Source of the DNA: Galbitalea sp036499165
GTDB taxonomy: Bacteria > Actinomycetota > Actinomycetes > Actinomycetales > Microbacteriaceae
Length of the DNA: 64,000 bases
Direction: 5' to 3'
NCBI GenBank assembly: GCA_036499165.1
Contig: DASYEE010000081.1
Span: forward strand, 1 to 64,000
In this document: positions 25,779 to 34,480 of the stretch, piece by piece
How the letters are laid out: the number at the start of each line of letters is the position of its first letter
How positions within the stretch are numbered: position 1 is the first letter of the stretch
Notes under the pieces: model-generated
Told to the model about the DNA's origin: nothing
What the model saw: only the letters and a program-made list of their open reading frames with translations
Databases searched by the model: none
Program-made: the position numbers and the translations under genes

Positions 25779-26837
25779 ATGCGCATCGCGGTGATCGGAG
25801 CAACGGGAAACGTGGGAACGGCGGTGCTGAGGCGCCTGGCCGCCTTACCGGAAGTCGACGCGATCGTGGGCGTCGCACGACGGAGTCCTGTCGCGCGGAT
25901 CGGCCAGTATCGCGATGTCGCCTGGCATGAGATCGACGTCGGCGACGAGGATGCGCGGGGCAGGCTGCGCAGGGCGCTGGCCGGAAGCGACGCGGTCATC
26001 CATCTCGCCTGGGCGCTCCAGCCGAGCCGTGACGAGCCGTCGATGTGGCGCACCAACGTCCGCGGCACCGCGAACGTGCTCGCGGCGGCAGCGGAGGCTG
26101 GCGTCAAGCAGATCGTCGTCGCATCGTCGGTCGGCGCCTATAGCGTTGGGCCCAAGCGCCGACGCGTGCCGGAGTCATGGCCGACCGGCGGCGTGCCGAC
26201 TTCGCCATACTCTCGGCACAAGGCGATCAACGAGCGGGCAATGGACGTCTTCGAGCTCGACCACCCGGATATCCGGCTTGCGAGGATCCGGCCCGGGCTC
26301 GTTTTCCAGCGCGATGCAGGCAGTGAGATCGCGCGACTGTTCCTCGGCCCGCTTGTGCCAGCCGGAGTACTGCGCAGGGTGCGCCCCCGCGTGCTTCCCC
26401 TGCCGACCGGTTTCATAGTCCAGGCCGTGCATGCCGACGACCTCGCCGATGCGTATTGGCGCGCGGTCGACCACCAGGCGAGCGGTGCGTTCAACATCGC
26501 GGCGGAGCCGGTTCTTACTCCGCCGCTGATCGCCGCCGCCTTCGGGGCCGAGCGCACTCGGCCTTTCCGGGCGCACGTGCTGCGCATCATCATGGAGCTC
26601 ACCTGGCGCGCGGGCCTGCAGCCCACCGACCCGGGATGGCTCGACATCGCGACGGCCGTTCCGGTCATGTCGACCGAGCGCGCGCGGCGCGAACTCGGCT
26701 GGTCACCCGCCATCACCGCAACCGCGGCGTTCGCCGAAGTGGTTGACGGGATGGCGGCGGGCGACGGCGCGGCCGGGTCAGCGCCGCTCGCCGGTCGCCA
26801 CGGCAACGCTGATGGAGTTGCCCCCACGGGCTTTTGA
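25779..26837 (+). CDS. NAD-dependent epimerase/dehydratase family protein
   Basis: 352-residue extended SDR. The cofactor motif is IGATGNVGTAV at residues 6-16, with VIHLAWALQPSRDEP, NVRGTANVLAAA, SSVGAYSVGP and YSRHKA as the YxxxK catalytic motif. C-terminal ERARRELGWSP is the usual last conserved block. The final 20 residues (from about 26778) run antisense over a GGDEF remnant on the minus strand, so the natural C-terminus has probably been replaced at a rearrangement junction. Substrate unknown; probably a nucleotide-sugar or related compound. Confidence 0.85.
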   Translation: MRIAVIGATGNVGTAVLRRLAALPEVDAIVGVARRSPVARIGQYRDVAWHEIDVGDEDARGRLRRALAGSDAVIHLAWALQPSRDEPSMWRTNVRGTANVLAAAAEAGVKQIVVASSVGAYSVGPKRRRVPESWPTGGVPTSPYSRHKAINERAMDVFELDHPDIRLARIRPGLVFQRDAGSEIARLFLGPLVPAGVLRRVRPRVLPLPTGFIVQAVHADDLADAYWRAVDHQASGAFNIAAEPVLTPPLIAAAFGAERTRPFRAHVLRIIMELTWRAGLQPTDPGWLDIATAVPVMSTERARRELGWSPAITATAAFAEVVDGMAAGDGAAGSAPLAGRHGNADGVAPTGF

Positions 26838-26895
26838 CTCGTACATCGCGTCGTCGGCCAGCCGGAACAGGCGATCGTTCGACATGAAGTTGCCG
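26778..26895 (-). pseudogene. GGDEF domain C-terminal fragment
   Basis: On the minus strand, from about 26895 to a TGA at 26780-26778, the frame reads DRLFRLADDAMYESKARGGN followed by a short tail. This is the last helix and strand of a GGDEF domain and matches the end of the intact cyclase at 20.2 kb (DRLVRLADQAMYRAKNAGGN). No GGDEF catalytic motif or start precedes it; upstream is the stop of the TPP enzyme gene. It is a remnant left by deletion or rearrangement. Confidence 0.75.
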
Positions 26896-26941
26896 GCGGC
26901 GAATCCGGTGGCTGGAGTACGCGTATAGCGCTCGACACCGC

Positions 26942-28756
26942 TCAGCTTTCTTTGTGGAGCTTTCCCTTGACCCGCTCGACACCCTCGGCGATGAGCGCCT
27001 GGGCAGAGTCCTTGATCGCAGAGATCTCGAACGGATCACCCTTGAGGAATGCCTCAGCGGTGTTCTTCGCGTACTCCCGGCTGATGTGGGGAGGCAGCGG
27101 CGGCACATTGCGGCTGACGTACGCGTCGATGAGAGTGACACCGTCATTGGCGAACGCGGCCTGCACCGCGGGCAGCACCTCGGCGTCCGACTTCACCCGG
27201 ATGCCGGTGAAGCCGAGCAGCTCCGCCCACCCCGCGTAGTCGACCGACTCGATATCCTGCGCGGTTCGCCACACCGGATTACCGTCTTCCGTGCGCATCT
27301 CCCACGACACCTGGCTGAGGTCGTCGTTGTGCATGACCACGACGATGAACTGCGGGTTGCTCCACCTGGCCAGGTACTTCTTGATCGTGATGAGCTCGTT
27401 CATGCCGAGCATCTGGAACGCGCCATCCCCGATCGTGCAGACGACCGTGCGGTCGGAGTAGGCGAACTTCGCAGCGACGGCGTACGGCATCGACGCCAGC
27501 ATCGAGGCGAGCAGGCCGGAGAGATCGCCGAGCATGCCGCGGCGCAGGCGGATGTGGTGACCGTACCAGTCCGCCGTCGTCCCGGCATCGGCGGTGACGA
27601 TCGCGTTGTCTGGCAAGTGCCGATTGATTTCGTGGAACACGAGCCGTGGATTGACCCCATCGCTGTACGACACATGCGCCTGGGACTCCATCTCGGCCTC
27701 CCACTCGACCATCTCGTCGGCGACCGTCTGCTGCCACGAGAGGTCGGTCTTGGTCTCGAGGTGAGGGATCAGGGCGGCCAGCGTCGCCTTCACGTCGCCC
27801 CAGATGTTCAGCTCAGTCGGATATCGAAGACCCATCTGCTCAGGCTTCAGGTCGACCTGGATCGCGCGGGCCTGGCCGGTTTTCGGCAGGTACTGGCCAT
27901 ACGGGTAGTTGGTTCCGAGAAGCACGAGCGTGTCGCATCCCTTGATCTGGTGGAGGCTCGGCAGCGAGCCGAGAAGTCCGACCTGCTGGCTGTGGTGCGG
28001 CACATCCGATGGCACGACCTGCTTGCCACGGAGAGCCGTGATGATGCCCGCCCCGGCGAGACGCGCGGCCTCGATCACCTCGTCTGTCGCCCCGGTCGCC
28101 CCATGCCCGACCAGGAACGTGACTCGACCACCGGCGTTGATGATCTCGGCTGCCTTGAGGATCTCCGACTCTGGCGGCACGACTGCAGTGGATGGCGCGA
28201 CAGCACTCGAGCGCGACACCCACATCGCGGCACCCGGAAGCTCCATCTTCAGCGCCTGGACGTCGTGCGGCAGGATGATCACGGCCGGCCCCTTGCGCAC
28301 GATGGCCGTGCGGAATGCTGTGTCGATTACGGCCTGCGCCTGCTGCGGCGACACGATCGTCTGCACGTAGACTGCGACATCCGAAAGGGTTCGCTCGAGG
28401 TTGCTCTCCTGCTGGTTGAACGTGCCGAAGGAGTTCAGCCCCTGCTGCCCGACGATCGCCACAACCGGCTGGTTATCCATCTTCGCGTCGTACAGGCCAT
28501 TGATCATGTGGAAAGCGCCTGGGCTGGATGTCGCCATGCAGACCCCCACCTCGCCGGTGAACTTCGCGTGCGCGACCGCCATCAGCGAGCAGATCTCCTC
28601 GTGCGTCGGACGAATGTATTCGAGCCCGTCGCCAGCCTTCTCAGCTCGTCCCAACGCGCCATCGAACTCGCCGATCCCGTCGCCGGGGAAGCCGAACACG
28701 CGCGTGACGCCCCATTCCCGGAGTCGCTGGATCACAAAATCGCTGACGTTGGTCAT
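26942..28756 (-). CDS. Thiamine pyrophosphate-dependent enzyme (pyruvate oxidase/acetolactate synthase-like)
   Basis: 604-residue three-domain TPP enzyme. The PYR domain starts with FGFPGDGIGEFDGAL and holds the catalytic Glu in RPTHEEICSLMA. The central domain has LVGHGATGATDE and GTNYPYGQYLP. The PP domain carries the TPP/Mg motif GDGAFQMLGMNELITIKKY and the distal HNDDLSQVSWE. It most resembles pyruvate:quinone oxidase/PoxB-like proteins, but decarboxylase activity on other 2-oxo acids is possible. Last gene of a four-gene coupled operon with a GMC oxidoreductase (ATGA overlap). Confidence 0.88.
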   Translation of the reverse strand: MTNVSDFVIQRLREWGVTRVFGFPGDGIGEFDGALGRAEKAGDGLEYIRPTHEEICSLMAVAHAKFTGEVGVCMATSSPGAFHMINGLYDAKMDNQPVVAIVGQQGLNSFGTFNQQESNLERTLSDVAVYVQTIVSPQQAQAVIDTAFRTAIVRKGPAVIILPHDVQALKMELPGAAMWVSRSSAVAPSTAVVPPESEILKAAEIINAGGRVTFLVGHGATGATDEVIEAARLAGAGIITALRGKQVVPSDVPHHSQQVGLLGSLPSLHQIKGCDTLVLLGTNYPYGQYLPKTGQARAIQVDLKPEQMGLRYPTELNIWGDVKATLAALIPHLETKTDLSWQQTVADEMVEWEAEMESQAHVSYSDGVNPRLVFHEINRHLPDNAIVTADAGTTADWYGHHIRLRRGMLGDLSGLLASMLASMPYAVAAKFAYSDRTVVCTIGDGAFQMLGMNELITIKKYLARWSNPQFIVVVMHNDDLSQVSWEMRTEDGNPVWRTAQDIESVDYAGWAELLGFTGIRVKSDAEVLPAVQAAFANDGVTLIDAYVSRNVPPLPPHISREYAKNTAEAFLKGDPFEISAIKDSAQALIAEGVERVKGKLHKES

Positions 28757-30444
28757 CGTTCTTCCCTTGTTCGTGTTGGATCGGCCGCGAGCATCCGGTC
28801 GGCCGCGCGCGCGGCGATCGACATGATCGTGAGCGCGGGGTTCGCGCTGCCCTGGGTCGGCAGCACGCTGCCGTCGGTGATGTAGAGGTTTGGGACGGCG
28901 AACGATCGGCAGTCGCCGTCGACCACACCGGATGTCTCGTCCGCACCCATTCGCGCGCCGCCGACCAGATGTGCGTATCTCTGGATCGTCATGACATCGT
29001 GCGCGCCCGCCGCCTTCAGGATGGTTTCCATGACTTCCTGCGCGGCCTTCACGAGCATCCGGTCGTTGTCACACTGCGAATAGTCGAAGCGAGCGACGGG
29101 CAGGCCGTGCGAGTCCTTCTCCTCGGCCAGCGTGACGCGGTTCTCCGCCTGCGGCAGGAACTCGCACAGCGCGCCGAGGCACGACCAGTGCACGTAGTCA
29201 CTCATTCGCGCACGCAGCGAAGCCCCCCAGTGGCCCTGCGACGCGACGTGTTCTGCCCAGGTGATCGGCAGCGGCGACACCGTCTGGATCGAGAAGCCCC
29301 GCTTGTATGGCTGCGAGGGGTCGGTCTCGTAGAACTCCTCGCTGCTTGCCTCGGGCGGCGGAGCCTTGAACATCCGCACCTCGGCCTCGAAACGGCCAGC
29401 CGTCTGCGGCGCGCCCTGCACCATCAGGTACCGGCCGACCAGGTCGAAGTCGTTGCACAGCCCTTCGGGGAACCGGTGCGACGCCGAGTTCAGCAACAGC
29501 CGCGGGGTCTCGATCGAGTAGCCGGCGACGACCACGAGACGCGCGCGTTGGAGATGCTCTATGCCGTCGCGGAGATAGCGAACGCCGATCGCGCGACCAG
29601 TGCGGTCGTCCACTTCGACGCCGGTGACCATCGTGTTCGCACGGATCTCGACGCCGTGAGCCAGCGCATCCGGAATGTGCGTGATGAGCGGCGATGCCTT
29701 GGCGTTCACTTTGCAACCCTGGAGGCAGAAGCCGCGGTAGATGCAGTGCGGGCGATGGCCGAAGCGGCCGTTGGCGATCGCAACCGGACCGATGCGCGCG
29801 TCGATTCCTGAGGCGAGCGCGCCGCGGAGGAACACCTCGCCGTTGCCGGAGACCGGCTGCGGACGGTAGCGATACCCGTGCGGGTCACCCCACGGCCAGT
29901 CGTCGCCAGCGACCGGCAGCTCGCCCTCGATCGCTTCGTAGTACGGCTTCAGGTCGGCGTAGTCGATCGGCCAGTCGGCCCCGACGCCGTCGTTCGCCAA
30001 CGTCGCGAAATCGCTCGGATGAAGGCGTGGAACGAACCCCGCATAGTGCACCATCGAGCCGCCGACGCCCCGACCGGAGTTGTTCGATCCGAGCGGCACT
30101 GGATCGCTGCCACCGATGACGCGCGGCTCCGTCCAGTAGAGCTTGTGTGCGCCAGCCTCGTCAGAGACCCAGTCGAGCTCGGGATCCCAGAACGGGCCGG
30201 CGTCGAACCCGACGGCACTCCAGCCGCCTCGGGCGAGGCGCTGCAACATGGTCGCGCCGCCCGCCCCGCAGCCGACCACAACCACGTCGACCTCGTCGCT
30301 GTCGCCGTAGTGCCGCATCCTCTCCTCGAGGCTGCGGTCGACTTCCCCGCGCGGCGTCAGCAGCCAGGCCGACTCGTTGCGCTGCCTGACCTCGGCCAAC
30401 CCGGGGTCGACCAGGTCGCCGATGAACGTGCCGACGCCCGTCAT
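28753..30444 (-). CDS. GMC family FAD-dependent oxidoreductase (gluconate 2-dehydrogenase large-subunit-like)
   Basis: 563 residues. FAD-binding motif VVVGCGAGGATMLQRLA near residue 55, then GGSMVHYAGFVPR, and the C-terminal GMC_oxred_C region with HLVGGARMGADE, YITDGSVLPTQGSANPALTIM. No Tat or Sec signal is present; the start is the ATG at 30444, overlapping the upstream gene by ATGA. Next to a gluconate-2-dehydrogenase subunit 3 homolog, so it is probably the catalytic subunit of a two-part polyol or sugar-acid dehydrogenase. The electron acceptor is not apparent. Confidence 0.9.
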   Translation of the reverse strand: MTGVGTFIGDLVDPGLAEVRQRNESAWLLTPRGEVDRSLEERMRHYGDSDEVDVVVVGCGAGGATMLQRLARGGWSAVGFDAGPFWDPELDWVSDEAGAHKLYWTEPRVIGGSDPVPLGSNNSGRGVGGSMVHYAGFVPRLHPSDFATLANDGVGADWPIDYADLKPYYEAIEGELPVAGDDWPWGDPHGYRYRPQPVSGNGEVFLRGALASGIDARIGPVAIANGRFGHRPHCIYRGFCLQGCKVNAKASPLITHIPDALAHGVEIRANTMVTGVEVDDRTGRAIGVRYLRDGIEHLQRARLVVVAGYSIETPRLLLNSASHRFPEGLCNDFDLVGRYLMVQGAPQTAGRFEAEVRMFKAPPPEASSEEFYETDPSQPYKRGFSIQTVSPLPITWAEHVASQGHWGASLRARMSDYVHWSCLGALCEFLPQAENRVTLAEEKDSHGLPVARFDYSQCDNDRMLVKAAQEVMETILKAAGAHDVMTIQRYAHLVGGARMGADETSGVVDGDCRSFAVPNLYITDGSVLPTQGSANPALTIMSIAARAADRMLAADPTRTREER

Positions 30445-31082
30445 TGCCCGTCCCGTGCAGGGTCGAGGCTCGGGTGCCGGTCTCGCACCTCGAATGCCTC
30501 GAGGCGGTCGACGCCGAGGTTCTTGTATCCACGCGGATACGCTGGGCCGGCAAAGCCCATCTCCTGCCAGGCGAGCGGATGCGAGTAGAAGGCAGTACAC
30601 GCGTAGCGGGTCCAGAGGCTCCACACCTGGCTCGCTTTCATGGCGTGCCACTCGCCGTCGCCGAGATCCTGCACGGCCTGGACCAGCGCAGCCTGGACCG
30701 CGCTACCGGCAGCACAGAAGACATCCCCGCAGCGCGCGACGCTGTCTGCGTCGAGCGCCGCGAGGCTTCGGCGCCAGGCATCCGGATCCTTCGGCATGGT
30801 CTCGTAACGCCATCCGTCGGTCTCGTCGCGGGCAAGACGGTCGTCGACCAACTCGAGTACGGGAACCCGCTCGCCCGTCGCGGGCTGGTCGAGCAGCTGG
30901 TCGAACAGGGCGCCGGCTGTTGATGCCTCGGTCGCGGAGAAGTACCTCAGGCTGGTGTCCGGATGAAGTCTCGCCTCGACGACCTCGCGGGTTGCCGCGT
31001 CCCAGTGCCGAGACTGGGAGAGCACGTCGAACCCCGGAAACCGATCGCCGCCGTGTGCGTCGTCCAACGGCAAGCCCGTCAC
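30441..31082 (-). CDS. Gluconate 2-dehydrogenase subunit 3 family protein
   Basis: 213 residues. Typical features are LRYFSATEASTAGALFDQLL near the N-terminus, the LDADSVARCGDVFCAAG region, and the C-terminal WSLWTRYACTAFYSHPLAWQEMGFAGPAYPRGY block (here in two halves), ending with a short tail. In characterised systems this small subunit accompanies the GMC large subunit and carries a Tat signal. Here the N-terminus (MTGLPLDDAHGG) has none, so the complex may stay inside the cell. Coupled by ATGA to genes on both sides. Confidence 0.88.
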   Translation of the reverse strand: MTGLPLDDAHGGDRFPGFDVLSQSRHWDAATREVVEARLHPDTSLRYFSATEASTAGALFDQLLDQPATGERVPVLELVDDRLARDETDGWRYETMPKDPDAWRRSLAALDADSVARCGDVFCAAGSAVQAALVQAVQDLGDGEWHAMKASQVWSLWTRYACTAFYSHPLAWQEMGFAGPAYPRGYKNLGVDRLEAFEVRDRHPSLDPARDGQ

Positions 31083-31534
31083 TTCTCGCGCCTCAGCACC
31101 GCCGCGAGCAGGCCCATCCCACCGACGACGGTGACGAGGAGCGGCGCCAGCAGCGGTGGACCCATCTCCATGTTGTAGCGAAAATTCTTGAAGCCGCCTG
31201 GCTTCTGGTGAATACCCCTGGCATGGAGTACGACGCCCTGCAACCCGTTCGCGACGACGACGGCGGACACGAGCGGCAGGGTCGTCTTCGCGGCGCGTTT
31301 ACTGAAGACTCCAGCTATGCCGGCCACGACCGCCGCCGGACCGAGCGCGATTGGAGCCCACATCCATCGATTGCCGAAGCTCGCGCTGTCGTGCTCGAAG
31401 AAGATCTCGGCTGTCGTCACCATCGCGCCGAGCGCAGTCAGCCCTGAAAGGCTCCGCTCGAAACGACCCGTGCGCACGTCGTTGCTGGCCCTCAGCGCCG
31501 TCGCGGTCGCGCGGACCTTGACCTTCCCGGACAT
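31079..31534 (-). CDS. Four-TM membrane protein heading the GMC operon
   Basis: 151 residues from the ATG at 31534 (an earlier in-frame start at 31576 adds 14 residues). Four hydrophobic segments are visible: LSGLTALGAMVTTAEIFF, MWAPIALGPAAVVAGIAGVF, LPLVSAVVVANGLQGVVLHA and LLAPLLVTVVGGMGLLAAVL. The HARGIH pair and HDS are possible metal or heme ligands, but this is speculative. No named family recognised. It overlaps the subunit 3 gene by ATGA, so it may anchor or pass electrons from the dehydrogenase. Confidence 0.75.
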   Translation of the reverse strand: MSGKVKVRATATALRASNDVRTGRFERSLSGLTALGAMVTTAEIFFEHDSASFGNRWMWAPIALGPAAVVAGIAGVFSKRAAKTTLPLVSAVVVANGLQGVVLHARGIHQKPGGFKNFRYNMEMGPPLLAPLLVTVVGGMGLLAAVLRREK

Positions 31535-31645
31535 CGGCCACCTTAACTCGACTGGTTGCGGACGCATTGCCCACACGTTCAGTTCTAGTCCCGCGGCACA
31601 GGATCAAACCAGGCGTTGCATCCAATGGCGTCGCGAGAGATGATG

Positions 31646-32446
31646 CTAGACCGTCGCGACCGAACCACCATCGACCCGGTAGTTAGACCCGACCACGAAT
31701 GACGCGAGGTCCGAGCACAGGAATGCGATCACGTTGGCGACCTCGTCCGGCTCGCCGCGGCGCTTCAGTTCGAGGTACGGCCGTTCCTCCTCGAGGAAGC
31801 TCACGATTGCCTTCTGCCTTGTCGTGCCGAGTTGCTTCGCGCGCTTATCCATCATCGCGTCGGTCATGGGCGTGTGGATGAAGGCGGGTGAGACGGCGTT
31901 GACGAGCAGCCCCTCGAGGGCATAGCTGCGCGAAAGTCCTTTCGCGAGCGCGAGGATGCCCGCCTTCGCCGCGCAGTACGGCAGCTCGTCGTCATAGGGC
32001 TGCGGGGCGTCCTCCGAACCGATCAGTACGATGCGACCCCAGCCACCCTTGCGCAGCGCCGGCAGGAACGTACGAACCAGGCGCACCGGTCCGAGCAGGT
32101 CGGTCTCGATCGTCGATACCCAGCCCTCGTCATCGATCTCGTGGAAGAGGCCCTGCGCGCCCGTCACGCCCGCCGCCTGGACGAGGATGTCAATGTCGCC
32201 GATCGCGCTGCGCACGTTCGCCTCGAGCTCGGTCAGCGAGACGACGCTCCTGACGTCGGCCGCAAACGCGAAGAGCTTGCCCTTCGGGGCATTGAGCTCC
32301 GCTGCCGCCGTGTCGAGCGCGTCCTGGTCGAGGTCGCTGATGACGACGGTCGCGCCCTCCGCCAGCAGGATGCGTGCGGTGTGCCAGCCGATGCCGGAGT
32401 CGCCACCGGTGATGAGTGCCTTCTTGCCTTCGATGCCGAGATCCAT
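31646..32446 (-). CDS. SDR family oxidoreductase
   Basis: 266-residue classical short-chain dehydrogenase. Cofactor motif TGGDSGIGWHTAR at 14-26, NAG-like QAAGVTGAQG, catalytic Ser in VLIGSEDA, YCAAKAG as YxxxK, and the C-terminal FLCSDLASFVVGSNYRVDGG. Substrate unknown. It lies just downstream of the SMP-30 lactonase gene (43 nt) on the same strand, which would fit an aldose-1-dehydrogenase role delivering a lactone to the next enzyme; this is inference. Confidence 0.88.
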   Translation of the reverse strand: MDLGIEGKKALITGGDSGIGWHTARILLAEGATVVISDLDQDALDTAAAELNAPKGKLFAFAADVRSVVSLTELEANVRSAIGDIDILVQAAGVTGAQGLFHEIDDEGWVSTIETDLLGPVRLVRTFLPALRKGGWGRIVLIGSEDAPQPYDDELPYCAAKAGILALAKGLSRSYALEGLLVNAVSPAFIHTPMTDAMMDKRAKQLGTTRQKAIVSFLEEERPYLELKRRGEPDEVANVIAFLCSDLASFVVGSNYRVDGGSVATV

Positions 32447-32489
32447 GGTGCGAAATTCCTTTGCTTTTGATGGTTGGGGGCGCCTGTTT

Positions 32490-33389
32490 TCAGCGGATTC
32501 GACTACCGAAGCGGCGCGCCGGAAATCCGTGCGTCGCGGTTTCGACCGCGAAGATCGAGCCGGTCAGCGGCTCGTCCACCAGCTGCTGCTCAGTGAGCTT
32601 CTCGCGCGCCGTCGCGATGAACAGCGTCGAGAGATCGGCCCCGCCGAAGCCGACGGATGTGACATGACCGGCCGGCACGTCGAACTCCAGGTCGACCTCA
32701 CCGTCAGCCGTCCAGTGCACGACGTGGCCAATGTCGTTGATGCCGTTCCAGAAACCCCCGTCGGCATCCCGCGCCAGGCCATCGCTCGCGCGTCCACTCG
32801 CGAACGTGCGCACGTTTTCGAGGCGATTCCCGTCGTAGTCGCCGACGAAGATCGTCTCGGTCGCGGTGTCGGTGAACCACATCGTTCCCCCGTCGTCAGA
32901 CCACTCGAACCCGTTCGCGACACCGATTCCGTCGATCAGCACACGGCATCCGCCCTCGGCGGTGACGACGTAGATCGCGGCTTTCCGGTCGCCAGCCATC
33001 ACCTCCATGGAACCGACGACGAACTGGCCGAACGGGTCGCACTTGGCCTCGTTGAACCGGATACCGCCCGAGGCGTACTCGACGCGCGCGAGGGTGCGAC
33101 GGTTCGACCCGTCTGCGCCAACCAGGAACACGCTGTCGAGATCGGCGACGACATAGCCTTCGTCCGCAGGCTGGAACGCCGCGATCGGCGGGGGAAGCTC
33201 GAGCAGCCGGTCGGCCGAACCGTCCGCCGGGCCATCCAGCGGGCTCGAATGGATGACACCGGCGTCGATGTCGCACCACTCGAGGGCGCCAGACGGGTTC
33301 CACCAGATGCTCTCCGCGATGATCGATCGCGCATCGCGGAAGACGCGCGGATCGGAGCGGAGCAGCGCGTGCACAGTCGTTCCCGTCAT
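32490..33389 (-). CDS. SMP-30/gluconolactonase/LRE family protein
   Basis: 299-residue predicted six-bladed propeller lactonase. Visible features are the metal-site Glu in ESIWWNPSGALEWCDID, GGIRFNEAKCDPFGQFVVGSM (the conserved RxNDxKxDxxGR region in variant form), GIGVANGFEWSDDGGTMWFTDT and the metal-site Asp in SDGLARDADGGFW. Likely opens sugar lactones to aldonic acids. ATG at 33389; the frame upstream to 33542 lacks similarity. Pairs with the downstream SDR. Confidence 0.88.
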   Translation of the reverse strand: MTGTTVHALLRSDPRVFRDARSIIAESIWWNPSGALEWCDIDAGVIHSSPLDGPADGSADRLLELPPPIAAFQPADEGYVVADLDSVFLVGADGSNRRTLARVEYASGGIRFNEAKCDPFGQFVVGSMEVMAGDRKAAIYVVTAEGGCRVLIDGIGVANGFEWSDDGGTMWFTDTATETIFVGDYDGNRLENVRTFASGRASDGLARDADGGFWNGINDIGHVVHWTADGEVDLEFDVPAGHVTSVGFGGADLSTLFIATAREKLTEQQLVDEPLTGSIFAVETATHGFPARRFGSRIR

Positions 33390-33583
33390 TGTGGTCTTTG
33401 CCTGGGCCGCGTCCGGATGACGAGCCACTTCGAGTCCATCGTCACCAGAGGGATGCGACAAGCCCCTTGCGGCATCCACCCCGGTATGCACTGCGCGAAC
33501 CGTCACGAGGCACATAATCGCGTGAGCCTGCGCGGAGCACAAGCCGTTGCCGCGCCATCCGTCCGGAGGGTAATTCTGGAGGC

Positions 33584-34480
33584 ATGACCAACGACCAGTA
33601 CACGTTCGCGAACCCCGTCACCCGCTACCCGAAGCTCGACCCGAAGCCGCAGCACCAGAGCGGCCCGGGGTCGTCCCAGGAGACCTCACCGAAGCCGGAC
33701 GTCGGCGCCAAGAGCTACCGCGGCACCGGTCGCCTGGAAGGTCGCAGGGCGCTCGTCACCGGCGCAGACAGCGGAATCGGCGCGGCCGTCGCGATCGCGT
33801 TTGCCCGGGAGGGTGCCGACGTCGCGATCTCGTACCTGCCGGAGGAAGAAGAGGATGCCCGCGAGATCGTCGCCCTGATTGAAGACGCCGGCAGGAAGGC
33901 CGTCGCGCTCCCCGGCGACCTCAAAGACCAGGAATACTGCACGTCGCTGGTGCGGGACGCCGTGGCCGGGCTCGGTGGGCTCGACATCGTCGTGAACAAC
34001 GCGGGTAAGCAGCAGGCGGTCGAGAAGTTCGAGGACCTGACGCCAGCGCAGTTCGACGAGACTTTCAAGACCAACGTCTACGCCATGTACTGGATCAGCG
34101 AGGCAGCGCTCCCTCACCTGGAGCCCGGCTCGACGATCATCAACACCACCTCGGTGCAGGCGTACAGCCCGTCGCCGATTTTGGTTGACTACGCGAGCAC
34201 AAAGGCCACGATCAACGCGTTCACGAAGGCGCTCGCGGGGCAGTTGGCGCCGCGTGGCATCCGGGTCAACGCTGTCGCACCCGGCCCGATCTGGACGCCG
34301 CTGCAGGTCGCGGGCGGCCAGCCGGAGGACGCCCTGCCCGAATTCGGCGACCAGACGCCGCTAGGGCGCCCCGGCCAGCCAGCTGAGCTCGCGCCGGCAT
34401 ACGTCTTCCTGGCCTCAGGCGAGTCGAGCTACGTGATCGGCGAGACGCTCAACGTGAACGGCGGTATGCCGACTCCGTAG
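33584..34480 (+). CDS. SDR family oxidoreductase (YhdF/YghA-like, proline-rich N-terminus)
   Basis: 298 residues. It has the typical N-terminal extension of this subgroup (NPVTRYPKLDPKPQHQSGPG), then the cofactor motif TGADSGIGAAVAIAF, DIVVNNAGKQQ, catalytic TTSVQ and YASTKATIN, and APGPIWTPLQVAGGQ. This group is often called glucose- or general-stress SDR and is abundant in soil bacteria under stress. Divergent from the SMP-30 gene. Its last 32 nt overlap the end of the converging DUF6328 gene. Confidence 0.9.
   Translation: MTNDQYTFANPVTRYPKLDPKPQHQSGPGSSQETSPKPDVGAKSYRGTGRLEGRRALVTGADSGIGAAVAIAFAREGADVAISYLPEEEEDAREIVALIEDAGRKAVALPGDLKDQEYCTSLVRDAVAGLGGLDIVVNNAGKQQAVEKFEDLTPAQFDETFKTNVYAMYWISEAALPHLEPGSTIINTTSVQAYSPSPILVDYASTKATINAFTKALAGQLAPRGIRVNAVAPGPIWTPLQVAGGQPEDALPEFGDQTPLGRPGQPAELAPAYVFLASGESSYVIGETLNVNGGMPTP

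Noticed and set aside
26954..28885. 643-codon plus-strand open frame
   Set aside because: Lies fully antisense to the well-supported TPP enzyme gene; composition (Arg/Asp/His-rich) is typical of high-GC antisense frames.
28753..30444. Choline or glucose-methanol-type alcohol oxidase
   Set aside because: The adjacent subunit 3-like gene points to a gluconate-2-dehydrogenase-like complex instead.
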